Assembly: GCA_964475985.1 (NCBI GenBank) | Contig: CAYYYP010000045.1 | Coordinates: 1 to 30,104, forward strand | Direction: 5' to 3' | DNA from: CAYYYP01 sp964475985 | GTDB taxonomy: Bacteria; Bdellovibrionota; UBA1018; CAYHWW01 | DNA: 30,104 nucleotides | Shown: in pieces, positions 7,849 through 14,030 of the stretch | Numbering within the stretch: the first letter of the stretch is position 1 | How the letters are laid out: the number at the start of each line of letters is the position of its first letter | Position numbers and translations under genes: made by a program | Notes under the pieces: model-generated | Databases searched by the model: none | What the model saw: the letters and a program-made list of their open reading frames with translations, nothing else | What the model was told of the DNA's origin: nothing

Positions 7849-9015
7849 ATGCCATCGAAGTTTCTCTTTACGAGTGAATCTGTAACAGAAGGCCATCCCG
7901 ATAAAATTTGTGACAAAATTTCGGACGCCATTCTGGATGCGTATTTAAAGCAAGATCCTAAGGCTAGGGTAGCGGTTGAAAGTTTAAGCGCGACCGGCAT
8001 GATCGTCGTAGCGGGCCAAGTTACGGCAAAGGGTGCTCCCCTCGAAATTTCTGAGATCGTAAGAAACCAAATTCGTGAAATCGGTTATGATTCTTCTGAA
8101 AAAGGGTTTGATTATAAAACCTGTGCAGTCCTCACCCAATTGGACAAACAGTCTCCCGATATCGCCCAAGGCGTTACGGAAGGTGAAGGGCTCTTCAAGG
8201 ATCAAGGCGCTGGCGATCAAGGCATTATGTTTGGTTACGCCATTGATGAATCCCCAGAGTTCATGCCTTTGAGCATTGATCTTTCCCATCGTCTGGCCGA
8301 GCGACTCACGGAAGTGCGCAAAAAAGAAATTCTTCCTTTTTTGCGTCCCGACGGAAAAACTCAAGTTACCGTGGAGTACGAGAACGATCGTCCTAAGCGC
8401 GTTGATGCCATCGTCATTTCTAGTCAACACAGCGACGATGTGACCTATGACACCATCAAGGATTCCATCATGGACGAAGTGGTGAAAAAAACTGCGCTTG
8501 AAAAGTGGATCGATGGAAAAACTAAATTTTTGATCAATCCTACGGGCCGTTTCGTTTTAGGTGGCCCCATGGGGGACACCGGCCTCACGGGTCGAAAGAT
8601 CATTGTGGATACCTACGGCGGTCATGGCGCCCATGGCGGGGGAGCCTTCAGTGGAAAGGATCCTACGAAAGTGGATCGTTCGGCTTGTTACATGGCTCGT
8701 TACGCGGCGAAAAACATCGTTGCGGCAGGGTTAGCAAAACGTTGCTTGATCCAGGTAGCCTATGCCATCGGCGTTGCGGAGCCAGTTTCACTTTTAGTGA
8801 ATACCTACGGAACGGAAACGGTGGCCTTGGAAAAACTCCAAAACGCCGTAAGGGAAACTTTCCAGTTCAGGCCAGCGGCTATTATCTCTCAGTTAAAACT
8901 TGAGCGGCCCATCTATTGTAAGACGGCAGCCTATGGTCACTTTGGCCGTAGACATCCGGACTTCACTTGGGAAGCCATTGATCAAGTCGAGAAATTAAAG
9001 AGTCTCTGTAGATAA
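7849..9015 (+). CDS. metK: S-adenosylmethionine synthetase
   Basis: MetK makes S-adenosylmethionine from methionine and ATP, releasing phosphate and diphosphate. The 388-residue length matches the family. Diagnostic motifs are present: SVTEGHPDKICD near the N-terminus with the ATP-binding His-Pro-Asp, GAGDQGIMFGYA in the middle, and GGPMGDTGLTGRKIIVDTYG followed by GGGAFSGKDPTKVDRSA (P-loop-like phosphate-binding segment). The C-terminal domain (VAYAIGVAEPVS and HFGR) is complete. The ATG at 7849 follows AGGAAGGA at 7833-7840; an in-frame extension back to 7618 lies on top of the basic-protein gene and is not credible. The gene ends just before a strong terminator. Confidence 0.97.
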   Translation: MPSKFLFTSESVTEGHPDKICDKISDAILDAYLKQDPKARVAVESLSATGMIVVAGQVTAKGAPLEISEIVRNQIREIGYDSSEKGFDYKTCAVLTQLDKQSPDIAQGVTEGEGLFKDQGAGDQGIMFGYAIDESPEFMPLSIDLSHRLAERLTEVRKKEILPFLRPDGKTQVTVEYENDRPKRVDAIVISSQHSDDVTYDTIKDSIMDEVVKKTALEKWIDGKTKFLINPTGRFVLGGPMGDTGLTGRKIIVDTYGGHGAHGGGAFSGKDPTKVDRSACYMARYAAKNIVAAGLAKRCLIQVAYAIGVAEPVSLLVNTYGTETVALEKLQNAVRETFQFRPAAIISQLKLERPIYCKTAAYGHFGRRHPDFTWEAIDQVEKLKSLCR

Positions 9016-9040
9016 GTTTCTACGCTCTTAAAATGTATTT

Positions 9041-9077
9041 AAAGGCGCATTCCTAAAATAGGAATGCGCCTTTTTTT
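9041..9077 (+). terminator. Rho-independent terminator after metK
   Basis: A perfect 15-bp inverted repeat (AAAGGCGCATTCCTA at 9041-9055 and its complement at 9059-9073, loop AAA) is followed by a T run through 9077. It also abuts the stop codon of the convergent gene on the minus strand. The minus-side U tract is only three bases, so strong termination is expected mainly for metK. Confidence 0.95.
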
Positions 9078-10293
9078 ATTTCTTTTCATCCGCCTTAGCG
9101 CTTCGTTTTTTAAGCTTTTCAACTAAAGTGGTTCTATTGAGCTGCAAAAGTTCGCTCGCCCGGTTTTTGTTTCCGTGGGTCCGGGAGAGGGCTTGCATCA
9201 GGATGTCGGTTTCAAATTCCTCCAGCAGCGCCTTTAGGTTGATGCCCGACTCCGGAAGAATGAATCGTGGGCATTGAATGCCCTTTTCAAGATCTAAAAA
9301 AGGATGTTTTGCGACTTCATGGGCATGGGTGGCAAAGCTAAATTGGCCTTGGGTTCCGGGCTCGCTGTCCATTAATTCTAAATGTTCAAATATTTTTGAA
9401 GGTAAATCCGAGAGCTGAACTTCATCCGTTGAAGTAAGGACCACTAATCTCTCCATTAGGTTTTCAAGTTCACGCACATTGCCTGGCCAGTCGTAGCGAG
9501 TCAGTAGGTCCATGACATTGGAGTGATTGATGCGCACGCAGCGTTTTTCCTGAGAGTTGAACTTCTGCAAAAAGTGTTCAACTAAGAGGGGAATGTCGCA
9601 ACGGCGTTCGCGCAGCGGCGGCATATGGATGGGAATAACATTTAAGCGGTAATAGAGATCTTCGCGAAAACTTTTATCTTTGATGGCTTCTTCAAGTACT
9701 CGGTTGGTGGCCGCGATGATTCGAACATCACACTTTTGGGGTCGAAGGGAACCAACCGCCTCAAAACTTTTTTCCTGCAGGAAACGCAAAAGCTTTACTT
9801 GTAACGCTAACGGTAGCTCGCCCACTTCATCCAGAAATAGGGTGCCGCCTTCGGCCATTTCGATGCGACCTGGTTTGTTCTGCAGTGCCCCGGTAAAGGA
9901 TCCGCGCACATGCCCAAAAAGTTCGCTCTCTAAAAGTTCACCGGGAATTGCGCCGCAGTTGACGACGACCAGGGGAGCGTTTTTGCGTTGCGATAACTGG
10001 TGCACGGCTTGGGACACAAGTTCTTTTCCTGTACCGGACTCTCCGGTGATAAGAATGGTCGCATCCGTTTGGGCAACTTTCTGGATGGCCTCAAAGACCG
10101 AACGTAGGCCAAAATTTTGGCCAATCATCATAGGAAACGGAACCGGGATGGGTGCGGCGGCGCTTGGAATCGCGTCTGGACTTGGCAGACTTAGAGGTCC
10201 TGCTTGATTCAAAGAAATGAGAGTGAGCGAATCAGCGTAACGGGTTTGAACTTCGTCCGTTGGCGCCTTTCCTTCACTTGGCAAAGCTCCCAT
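9076..10293 (-). CDS. Sigma-54 enhancer-binding regulator without receiver domain
   Basis: The 405-residue AAA+ activator would remodel RNA polymerase-sigma-54. The first 55 residues are Pro/Ala/Ser-rich with no recognisable sensory domain. The AAA+ core has Walker A GESGTGKE (84-91), the switch Asn in VVVNCGAI (112), Walker B TLFLDEVGEL (151-160), sensor I AATN (194-197) and arginine fingers R210 and R216 (SFREDLYYRL). The sigma-54-contacting loop reads GSFTGA (131-136) instead of GAFTGA. A Fis-type helix-turn-helix closes the protein (about 351-396). The ATG at 10293 follows AAGGAGG (10298-10304). The target is not visible from context; the sigma-54 promoter at 13983 is the only clear candidate in the window. 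The lack of a receiver domain resembles PspF-type regulators. Confidence 0.93.
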   Translation of the reverse strand: MGALPSEGKAPTDEVQTRYADSLTLISLNQAGPLSLPSPDAIPSAAAPIPVPFPMMIGQNFGLRSVFEAIQKVAQTDATILITGESGTGKELVSQAVHQLSQRKNAPLVVVNCGAIPGELLESELFGHVRGSFTGALQNKPGRIEMAEGGTLFLDEVGELPLALQVKLLRFLQEKSFEAVGSLRPQKCDVRIIAATNRVLEEAIKDKSFREDLYYRLNVIPIHMPPLRERRCDIPLLVEHFLQKFNSQEKRCVRINHSNVMDLLTRYDWPGNVRELENLMERLVVLTSTDEVQLSDLPSKIFEHLELMDSEPGTQGQFSFATHAHEVAKHPFLDLEKGIQCPRFILPESGINLKALLEEFETDILMQALSRTHGNKNRASELLQLNRTTLVEKLKKRSAKADEKK

Positions 10294-10315
10294 TATTCCT
10301 CCTTGAATAATTCAT

Positions 10316-10335
10316 GGCACTAGGATTTAAGTGCC
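10316..10335. promoter_or_regulatory. Inverted repeat near regulator transcription start
   Basis: GGCACT (10316-10321) and AGTGCC (10330-10335) form a perfect 6-bp palindrome with an 8-bp spacer. It lies between the predicted -10 box and the ribosome binding site of the minus-strand EBP gene. It could be an operator for autoregulation or a small hairpin in the leader. Confidence 0.35.
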
Positions 10336-10344
10336 CACCTAAAA

Positions 10345-10372
10345 ATGCTAACAGACCGGTTACTCCTGTCAA
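10345..10372 (-). promoter_or_regulatory. Putative housekeeping promoter of the EBP gene
   Basis: Read on the minus strand, TTGACA (10372-10367) is a perfect -35 box, followed after 16 bp by TAGCAT (10350-10345), four of six matches to the -10 consensus. The predicted start lies about 45 bp upstream of the coding region. Confidence 0.5.
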
Positions 10373-10420
10373 AGGCTCTCTTGCGGAAAGTCCGGAATTT
10401 TTTGGGTAGGTTAGCTTCGT

Positions 10421-10654
10421 TTAGGAGTTAAATTCTTCAAAAAAACTCTTAATTAAGGGTCCAAGCTTCCAGAATCCTTCAAATACTACCCAAAGAATCG
10501 AGGTGATAATGAGCACGCCCGCACCGGCGAAACAGGGGTAAAAATATTGGCGGGCACGGCGGTTATAGTAATAGAGCCCAAGCTCCAGCAGCAAAAGGCT
10601 GAAGGGAATGGCCCAAAACGGGTAAAATCTCGCCAAAAACAAAATGGAGTACAT
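10421..10654 (-). CDS. Small two-helix membrane protein, unknown function
   Basis: The 77-residue protein has two hydrophobic helices (about 2-28 and 41-62) separated by a short basic loop (YYNRRARQYF). This suggests a helical hairpin with the loop in the cytoplasm. No family is recognised. It lies 56 bp downstream of mlaD on the same strand and could be the last gene of that operon. The ribosome binding site is awkward, because AGGGAG abuts the ATG directly, so the start may differ slightly. Confidence 0.55.
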   Translation of the reverse strand: MYSILFLARFYPFWAIPFSLLLLELGLYYYNRRARQYFYPCFAGAGVLIITSILWVVFEGFWKLGPLIKSFFEEFNS

Positions 10655-10710
10655 CTCCCTATAAGTTTAAGGCTGACCCCCCTGAATCTCGAAGCTTCTT
10701 TTTTGGGAAC

Positions 10711-11526
10711 CTATTTTTTAATAGCGGGTGGGGTAGCCGCGCGGCTTTCCCGGGACTCTTCAACGCTTTTTTGTATGAAGTACTTTAAGACCTTATTACG
10801 GTTAGCCCCGCCCAGGAGCGATTTGAGATCTTCGTATAAACTAGGATCATTGACCAGCGCACCGATGGTACCTTCACCGCGATCGATCTTAGCCATAACA
10901 TTCCTCAAGTGTTTCGTTGATTCCTGAAGCTCATTAGCCGCTTTGGGTAAGTCTTTTACGGCGGCGGAGAGTTGGGCCGAGGTATGGGCAAAACCCTTGG
11001 CCACGATTTCAGAGCGGCCCTCTTTTTGGAAGCTTGCCAGGATGGAGTCAAGACTTGCCATGCTGGAATTCAATCGCTCCAAAAAAATATCGCCTTTATT
11101 GAGGTAATCTTTGAGGTCCTTCGCTGGCTCCGCCTGAAGAGAGGCACCATCCGCCGCTACGGGAGCTTCGGGTGTACCTACCGTGAGGTTAACGTACTTG
11201 TCACCGAGGACACCCTGGGTACCCAGTTGCGCCAAACTGTCTTGTTTTACGTGATCGGCAAATTTCTTTGAGATGGAAATCTTAACCTCTACATTTCCGT
11301 TCTCCCGTATTTCCATTTCACTGATTTGACCGACGCGGAAGCCCGCCATTTTCACTAAACTGCCTATGGAGAGCCCTTCCACCTGAGGCAGTAGAATTTT
11401 GTAATGGGTCTTTCCCTGAAGAAAATTTCCGGAGCCACTTACCAGCAGTAAACCTCCGCATATCAATAGGAGGCCGATTAAAATAAAAATACCAACCTTC
11501 ACGTCTTGTTTGCGATTTTTGATCAT
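10711..11526 (-). CDS. mlaD: MCE/MlaD-family lipid-transport substrate-binding protein
   Basis: MlaD-type proteins are anchored in the inner membrane and bind phospholipid in the periplasm, working with an MlaE-MlaF ABC core. The 271-residue protein has one N-terminal transmembrane helix (about 11-30) and then an MCE domain (about 38-118) with the typical VEGLSIGSLVKMAGFRVGQI and LGTQGVLGDKYVNLTVG patterns. From about residue 135 it is helical, ending in a Lys/Arg-rich tail. It is longer than E. coli MlaD (183 residues) but ordinary for MCE proteins with a helical extension. Its ATG overlaps the mlaF stop by 4 bp (ATGA), showing translational coupling. Confidence 0.9.
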   Translation of the reverse strand: MIKNRKQDVKVGIFILIGLLLICGGLLLVSGSGNFLQGKTHYKILLPQVEGLSIGSLVKMAGFRVGQISEMEIRENGNVEVKISISKKFADHVKQDSLAQLGTQGVLGDKYVNLTVGTPEAPVAADGASLQAEPAKDLKDYLNKGDIFLERLNSSMASLDSILASFQKEGRSEIVAKGFAHTSAQLSAAVKDLPKAANELQESTKHLRNVMAKIDRGEGTIGALVNDPSLYEDLKSLLGGANRNKVLKYFIQKSVEESRESRAATPPAIKK

Positions 11527-12281
11527 TTGATTTCCTCTCCCGCGAGAAAGCTGTGAACCACTGGGTCAGAGCTGTTTTGAATGTTTTTTACCGTGTCGAT
11601 GGCCCGGATCGTGCCCTTGTAGAGAACGGCGATGCGGTCGGAAACTTTGAAGGCTGCCGCCAGATCGTGCGTCACAAAAATGGCCGTGTGTCCGCGGGAT
11701 TTTACTTCCAGCATCAAGTCCATCAAACGGTGAGTGTTGAAGGGATCCAGGCCCGCCGTGGGCTCATCGTAAAGAATGATGTCTGGCCTCATGATGATGG
11801 AACGCGCTACGCCTACGCGCTTTTGCATTCCGCCGGAAAGGGACGCCGGCAAGAGGTGTTGGCTACTTTCAAGGCCAATCAGGCTCAGCATCTCCTGAAC
11901 CTTCGTCGAAATTTCTTCTTCCGAAAGTTTAGTGTGCTCCCTTAAGGGGTAAGAAATGTTTTCTTCCACGGTCAGCGAATCAAACAGGGCGCCATTCTGG
12001 AAAACGTAACCTATTTTTTTTCGCACATCGATGAGTTGCTCTTCGCTGAGTTGGACAATGTTGCGGCCTTCAAATTCGATGGAGCCGGAATCCGGTTTTT
12101 CAAGGCCAATGATGGAACGTAGAATCACGCTTTTACCGGTTCCACTGCCGCCGAAAAAGCCTAGAATCTCGCCCTTCATGACGTCATAGGTGAGCCCTGA
12201 CAAAATGGTTTTTTCGTCAAATTTCTTGTGGAGGTCTTTTATCCGCAGAGCATAAGCGGTGGAGTCTGGTTTATTGGCCAT
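11523..12281 (-). CDS. mlaF: MlaF-family ABC transporter ATPase
   Basis: The 252-residue cytoplasmic ATPase powers lipid transport with MlaE and MlaD. Walker A reads GGSGTGKSVILR (about 39-50), the Q-loop is YVFQNGALFDSLTV, the ABC signature is LSGGMQKRVGVAR and Walker B is IILYDEPTAGLDP, followed by the H-loop His in FVTHDL. The Met-Gln-Lys after LSGG and the GLDP D-loop are typical of the MlaF/MCE subfamily. The gene overlaps mlaE by 11 bp at its start and mlaD by 4 bp at its end. Confidence 0.95.
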   Translation of the reverse strand: MANKPDSTAYALRIKDLHKKFDEKTILSGLTYDVMKGEILGFFGGSGTGKSVILRSIIGLEKPDSGSIEFEGRNIVQLSEEQLIDVRKKIGYVFQNGALFDSLTVEENISYPLREHTKLSEEEISTKVQEMLSLIGLESSQHLLPASLSGGMQKRVGVARSIIMRPDIILYDEPTAGLDPFNTHRLMDLMLEVKSRGHTAIFVTHDLAAAFKVSDRIAVLYKGTIRAIDTVKNIQNSSDPVVHSFLAGEEIK

Positions 12282-13074
12282 AAGGTAAAATAATCATAAA
12301 AAGTTTAGTGAGAAAAAAGTCGGAGATCATAATGAATATGTTCGTGGAAACTACGACGAAGGTAGTGCTATCACCCACGCCTTTAGTGCCGCCTTCAGAG
12401 CGCATGCCTCGGTAACAGGCGCTTAAGGAAATGAACGCCGCAAATACTACGGTTTTTAAGAGGCCGGTCGTGAAATCCACGGGGCGTAGGGTTTCGATGC
12501 ATTTGCCAATGTAATAACTAGCTGAAATAGAGGCTTCTTGCATTGCCACCAGCATGCCGCCAAAAAGGCCTACGAAATCTGCGATGATGGTGAGGCATGG
12601 AAGTGCGATCATCGTTGCGATAAATCTTGGCACCACAATCTTTTTTATCGGGTTAGTTCCTAACGCGCGGATCGCATCAATTTGTTGGGTAACCTTCATG
12701 GATGAAACTTCCGCCGCCATTCCGGAACCAATCCTTCCGGCCACCAATAGACTTGTGAAAACGGGACCCATCTCACGGATGAATGAAAGACTTACGATGC
12801 GCGGGATGTACATTTTTCCGCCGAATTTTTCTAAGCCCAGGGAAAATTGAAGCGTCATGACAGAACCCGTGGCAAGCGCCGTGATGATCACGAGCGGTAA
12901 CGATTGCACGCCCATGAGAAAAAGCTGGTCTAATGTGAGGCGAATATAGAAAGGCCGCTTAAAAAGTTCTTTAACCGTGGTGAAAGAAAGGATGCCTAAT
13001 CCGCCCGCGAATTTGGCCATTGAAATGATAACATCTTCAAAACGTTTGATGTAGGTGACGGAAGTAGAGCTCAT
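12271..13074 (-). CDS. mlaE: MlaE-family ABC permease
   Basis: The 267-residue inner-membrane permease is of the MlaE (DUF140) family. Family hallmarks include LPLVIITALATGSVMTLQ, FIREMGPVFTSLLVAGRIGSG, and AEVSSMKVTQQIDAIRALGT followed by NPIKKIVVPRF. ATG 13074 is chosen as start. An upstream in-frame TTG at 13125 would add 17 residues overlapping the preceding gene and lacks a good ribosome binding site, whereas AAGGA lies upstream of 13074. It works with the MlaF and MlaD homologues encoded immediately downstream, presumably moving phospholipids across the periplasm. Confidence 0.95.
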   Translation of the reverse strand: MSSTSVTYIKRFEDVIISMAKFAGGLGILSFTTVKELFKRPFYIRLTLDQLFLMGVQSLPLVIITALATGSVMTLQFSLGLEKFGGKMYIPRIVSLSFIREMGPVFTSLLVAGRIGSGMAAEVSSMKVTQQIDAIRALGTNPIKKIVVPRFIATMIALPCLTIIADFVGLFGGMLVAMQEASISASYYIGKCIETLRPVDFTTGLLKTVVFAAFISLSACYRGMRSEGGTKGVGDSTTFVVVSTNIFIMISDFFLTKLFMIILPYGQ

Positions 13075-13090
13075 TTCAAGGAAATCCTTT

Positions 13091-13765
13091 TTATTGGGCG
13101 TGGAATTCGCCGATGAACTTTTCAAAATCAGCTAGATTCTCCTCAAATTTTTGGGGCGCGGCAAGATAAAGAAAATCAAAAGTACAACCCCGATGCGTGG
13201 TGACCACGGCACGAATCTTGGTTTGGCTAGGTGCGCTAGATTTACTTACGCCGTTTTGAGCGATGGTTTTACGGTCCGGCCTAGGGGAGGAGAGATAAGT
13301 GGCCTGCAGTGCCGGACGTCCATCGACCGTAATGGATTTTTTATCAAGTACGGTTTCGGCTCCGATAGTACCCATGACCAGGGAAGTTAACAGGGGTTCA
13401 AGGTCCGGTTCAGCTTCTTGCTCGGCTTCATTGCAGACGCTGTTGAGAGAAACGAAGGCCACGCCGGCCTTGTTATCGAAAGCAAGATCAACTTCCTCGT
13501 TAAATGAATTTTGTTTAGAGCCAGTGCTGGCGCCTAACGTGCCTTTAGGTAGGAGATTCCAACGATCGGGAAAGACTTGGTCCAGCCGCATCACATGATA
13601 ACCATGATCCTTGCGGTCAACCTTAGAGGAGCCGCCAAACAAGAGGCCGCAGCCCGTGAATTGGGCGAGGGAGATTAGAAAAGTACAGATACCTAAGGAA
13701 AGGGCGGTGATTTTTATTTTTTGGGCGCGGGTACCCGAGGCGTTCGTCTTAAAAATAATTTTCAT
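13091..13765 (-). CDS. Putative lipoprotein at the head of the mla operon
   Basis: The 224-residue protein has a basic start, a hydrophobic segment (about 17-36) and a lipobox-like FTGC with Cys near residue 39, so it is probably a lipoprotein. The mature part includes a Ser/Thr-rich stretch and a DKKSITVDGRPALQATYLSS segment that looks like a beta sandwich. I do not recognise the family; it does not resemble MlaA (VacJ) or MlaC. It ends 16 bp before mlaE on the same strand, so a link with the lipid-transport complex is inferred from position. The start ATG 13765 has only a weak ribosome binding site. Confidence 0.72.
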   Translation of the reverse strand: MKIIFKTNASGTRAQKIKITALSLGICTFLISLAQFTGCGLLFGGSSKVDRKDHGYHVMRLDQVFPDRWNLLPKGTLGASTGSKQNSFNEEVDLAFDNKAGVAFVSLNSVCNEAEQEAEPDLEPLLTSLVMGTIGAETVLDKKSITVDGRPALQATYLSSPRPDRKTIAQNGVSKSSAPSQTKIRAVVTTHRGCTFDFLYLAAPQKFEENLADFEKFIGEFHAQ

Positions 13766-13873
13766 CTATGGTCTTTCTGTGGTCGTGGAGCTTTAAAGAG
13801 CGTCTTGAAAAACATAGTATCGACAGTTCCGGGGGGCGTCTATCAAAAGAGGGTCAAGAGTTTGGCGCTTTTT

Positions 13874-13889
13874 GGGACCATGGGGTCCC
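13874..13889. promoter_or_regulatory. GGGACC/GGTCCC palindrome upstream of sigma-54 promoter
   Basis: GGGACC at 13874-13879 and GGTCCC at 13884-13889 form a 6-bp palindrome with a 4-bp centre, about 100 bp upstream of the -24 element. That distance is typical for binding sites of sigma-54 activators. It could equally act on the divergent lipoprotein gene. Confidence 0.3.
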
Positions 13890-13903
13890 GCTTTGGCTCC
13901 AAC

Positions 13904-13931
13904 GTCAAAATTCCATCGTCTGAATTTTGAC
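13904..13931. promoter_or_regulatory. 10-bp perfect inverted repeat, candidate activator site
   Basis: GTCAAAATTC (13904-13913) and GAATTTTGAC (13922-13931) are perfect inverted repeats with an 8-bp spacer. The arm centres are 18 bp apart, close to two helical turns, as expected for a Fis-type HTH dimer. The repeat lies about 55-80 bp upstream of the sigma-54 -24 element in the divergent intergenic region. It could be the enhancer site of one of the two EBP-family proteins in this window. Confidence 0.45.
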
Positions 13932-13982
13932 ACTAAATATAAAATATCTAAATATATCAGTCGAGCTATGTAGGAAAATTTG

Positions 13983-13997
13983 TGGCACGGCAGTTGC
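13983..13997 (+). promoter_or_regulatory. Sigma-54 promoter (-24/-12)
   Basis: TGGCAC (13983-13988), five bases, then TTGC (13994-13997) match the sigma-54 consensus exactly, including the following G and T positions (TGGCACG-N4-TTGCT). The invariant GG and GC are 12 bp apart. The expected transcript start is at about 14009, upstream of a GAGGA ribosome binding site (14016-14020) and the ATG at 14031. Confidence 0.88.
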
Positions 13998-14030
13998 TTC
14001 CTTATGGTGGAAGACGAGGAAAGATGCAGG

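Noticed and set aside
10315..10335. TGGCAC near 10315 as a second sigma-54 promoter
   Set aside because: There is no TTGC at the required 5-bp spacing; the sequence is better explained as a palindrome.
10547..10927. Plus-strand 126-residue open frame antisense to mlaD and the small membrane gene
   Set aside because: It spans two minus-strand genes, has no domain or ribosome binding site, and looks like a shadow frame.
13075..13125. 17-residue TTG-start extension of MlaE
   Set aside because: It overlaps the end of the lipoprotein gene, and ATG 13074 gives a normal family length with an AAGGA upstream.
13980..14030. Upstream TTG 13980 and ATG 14004 as starts of the TPR protein
   Set aside because: They lie inside or before the sigma-54 promoter and transcript start, and the signal peptide is complete without them.
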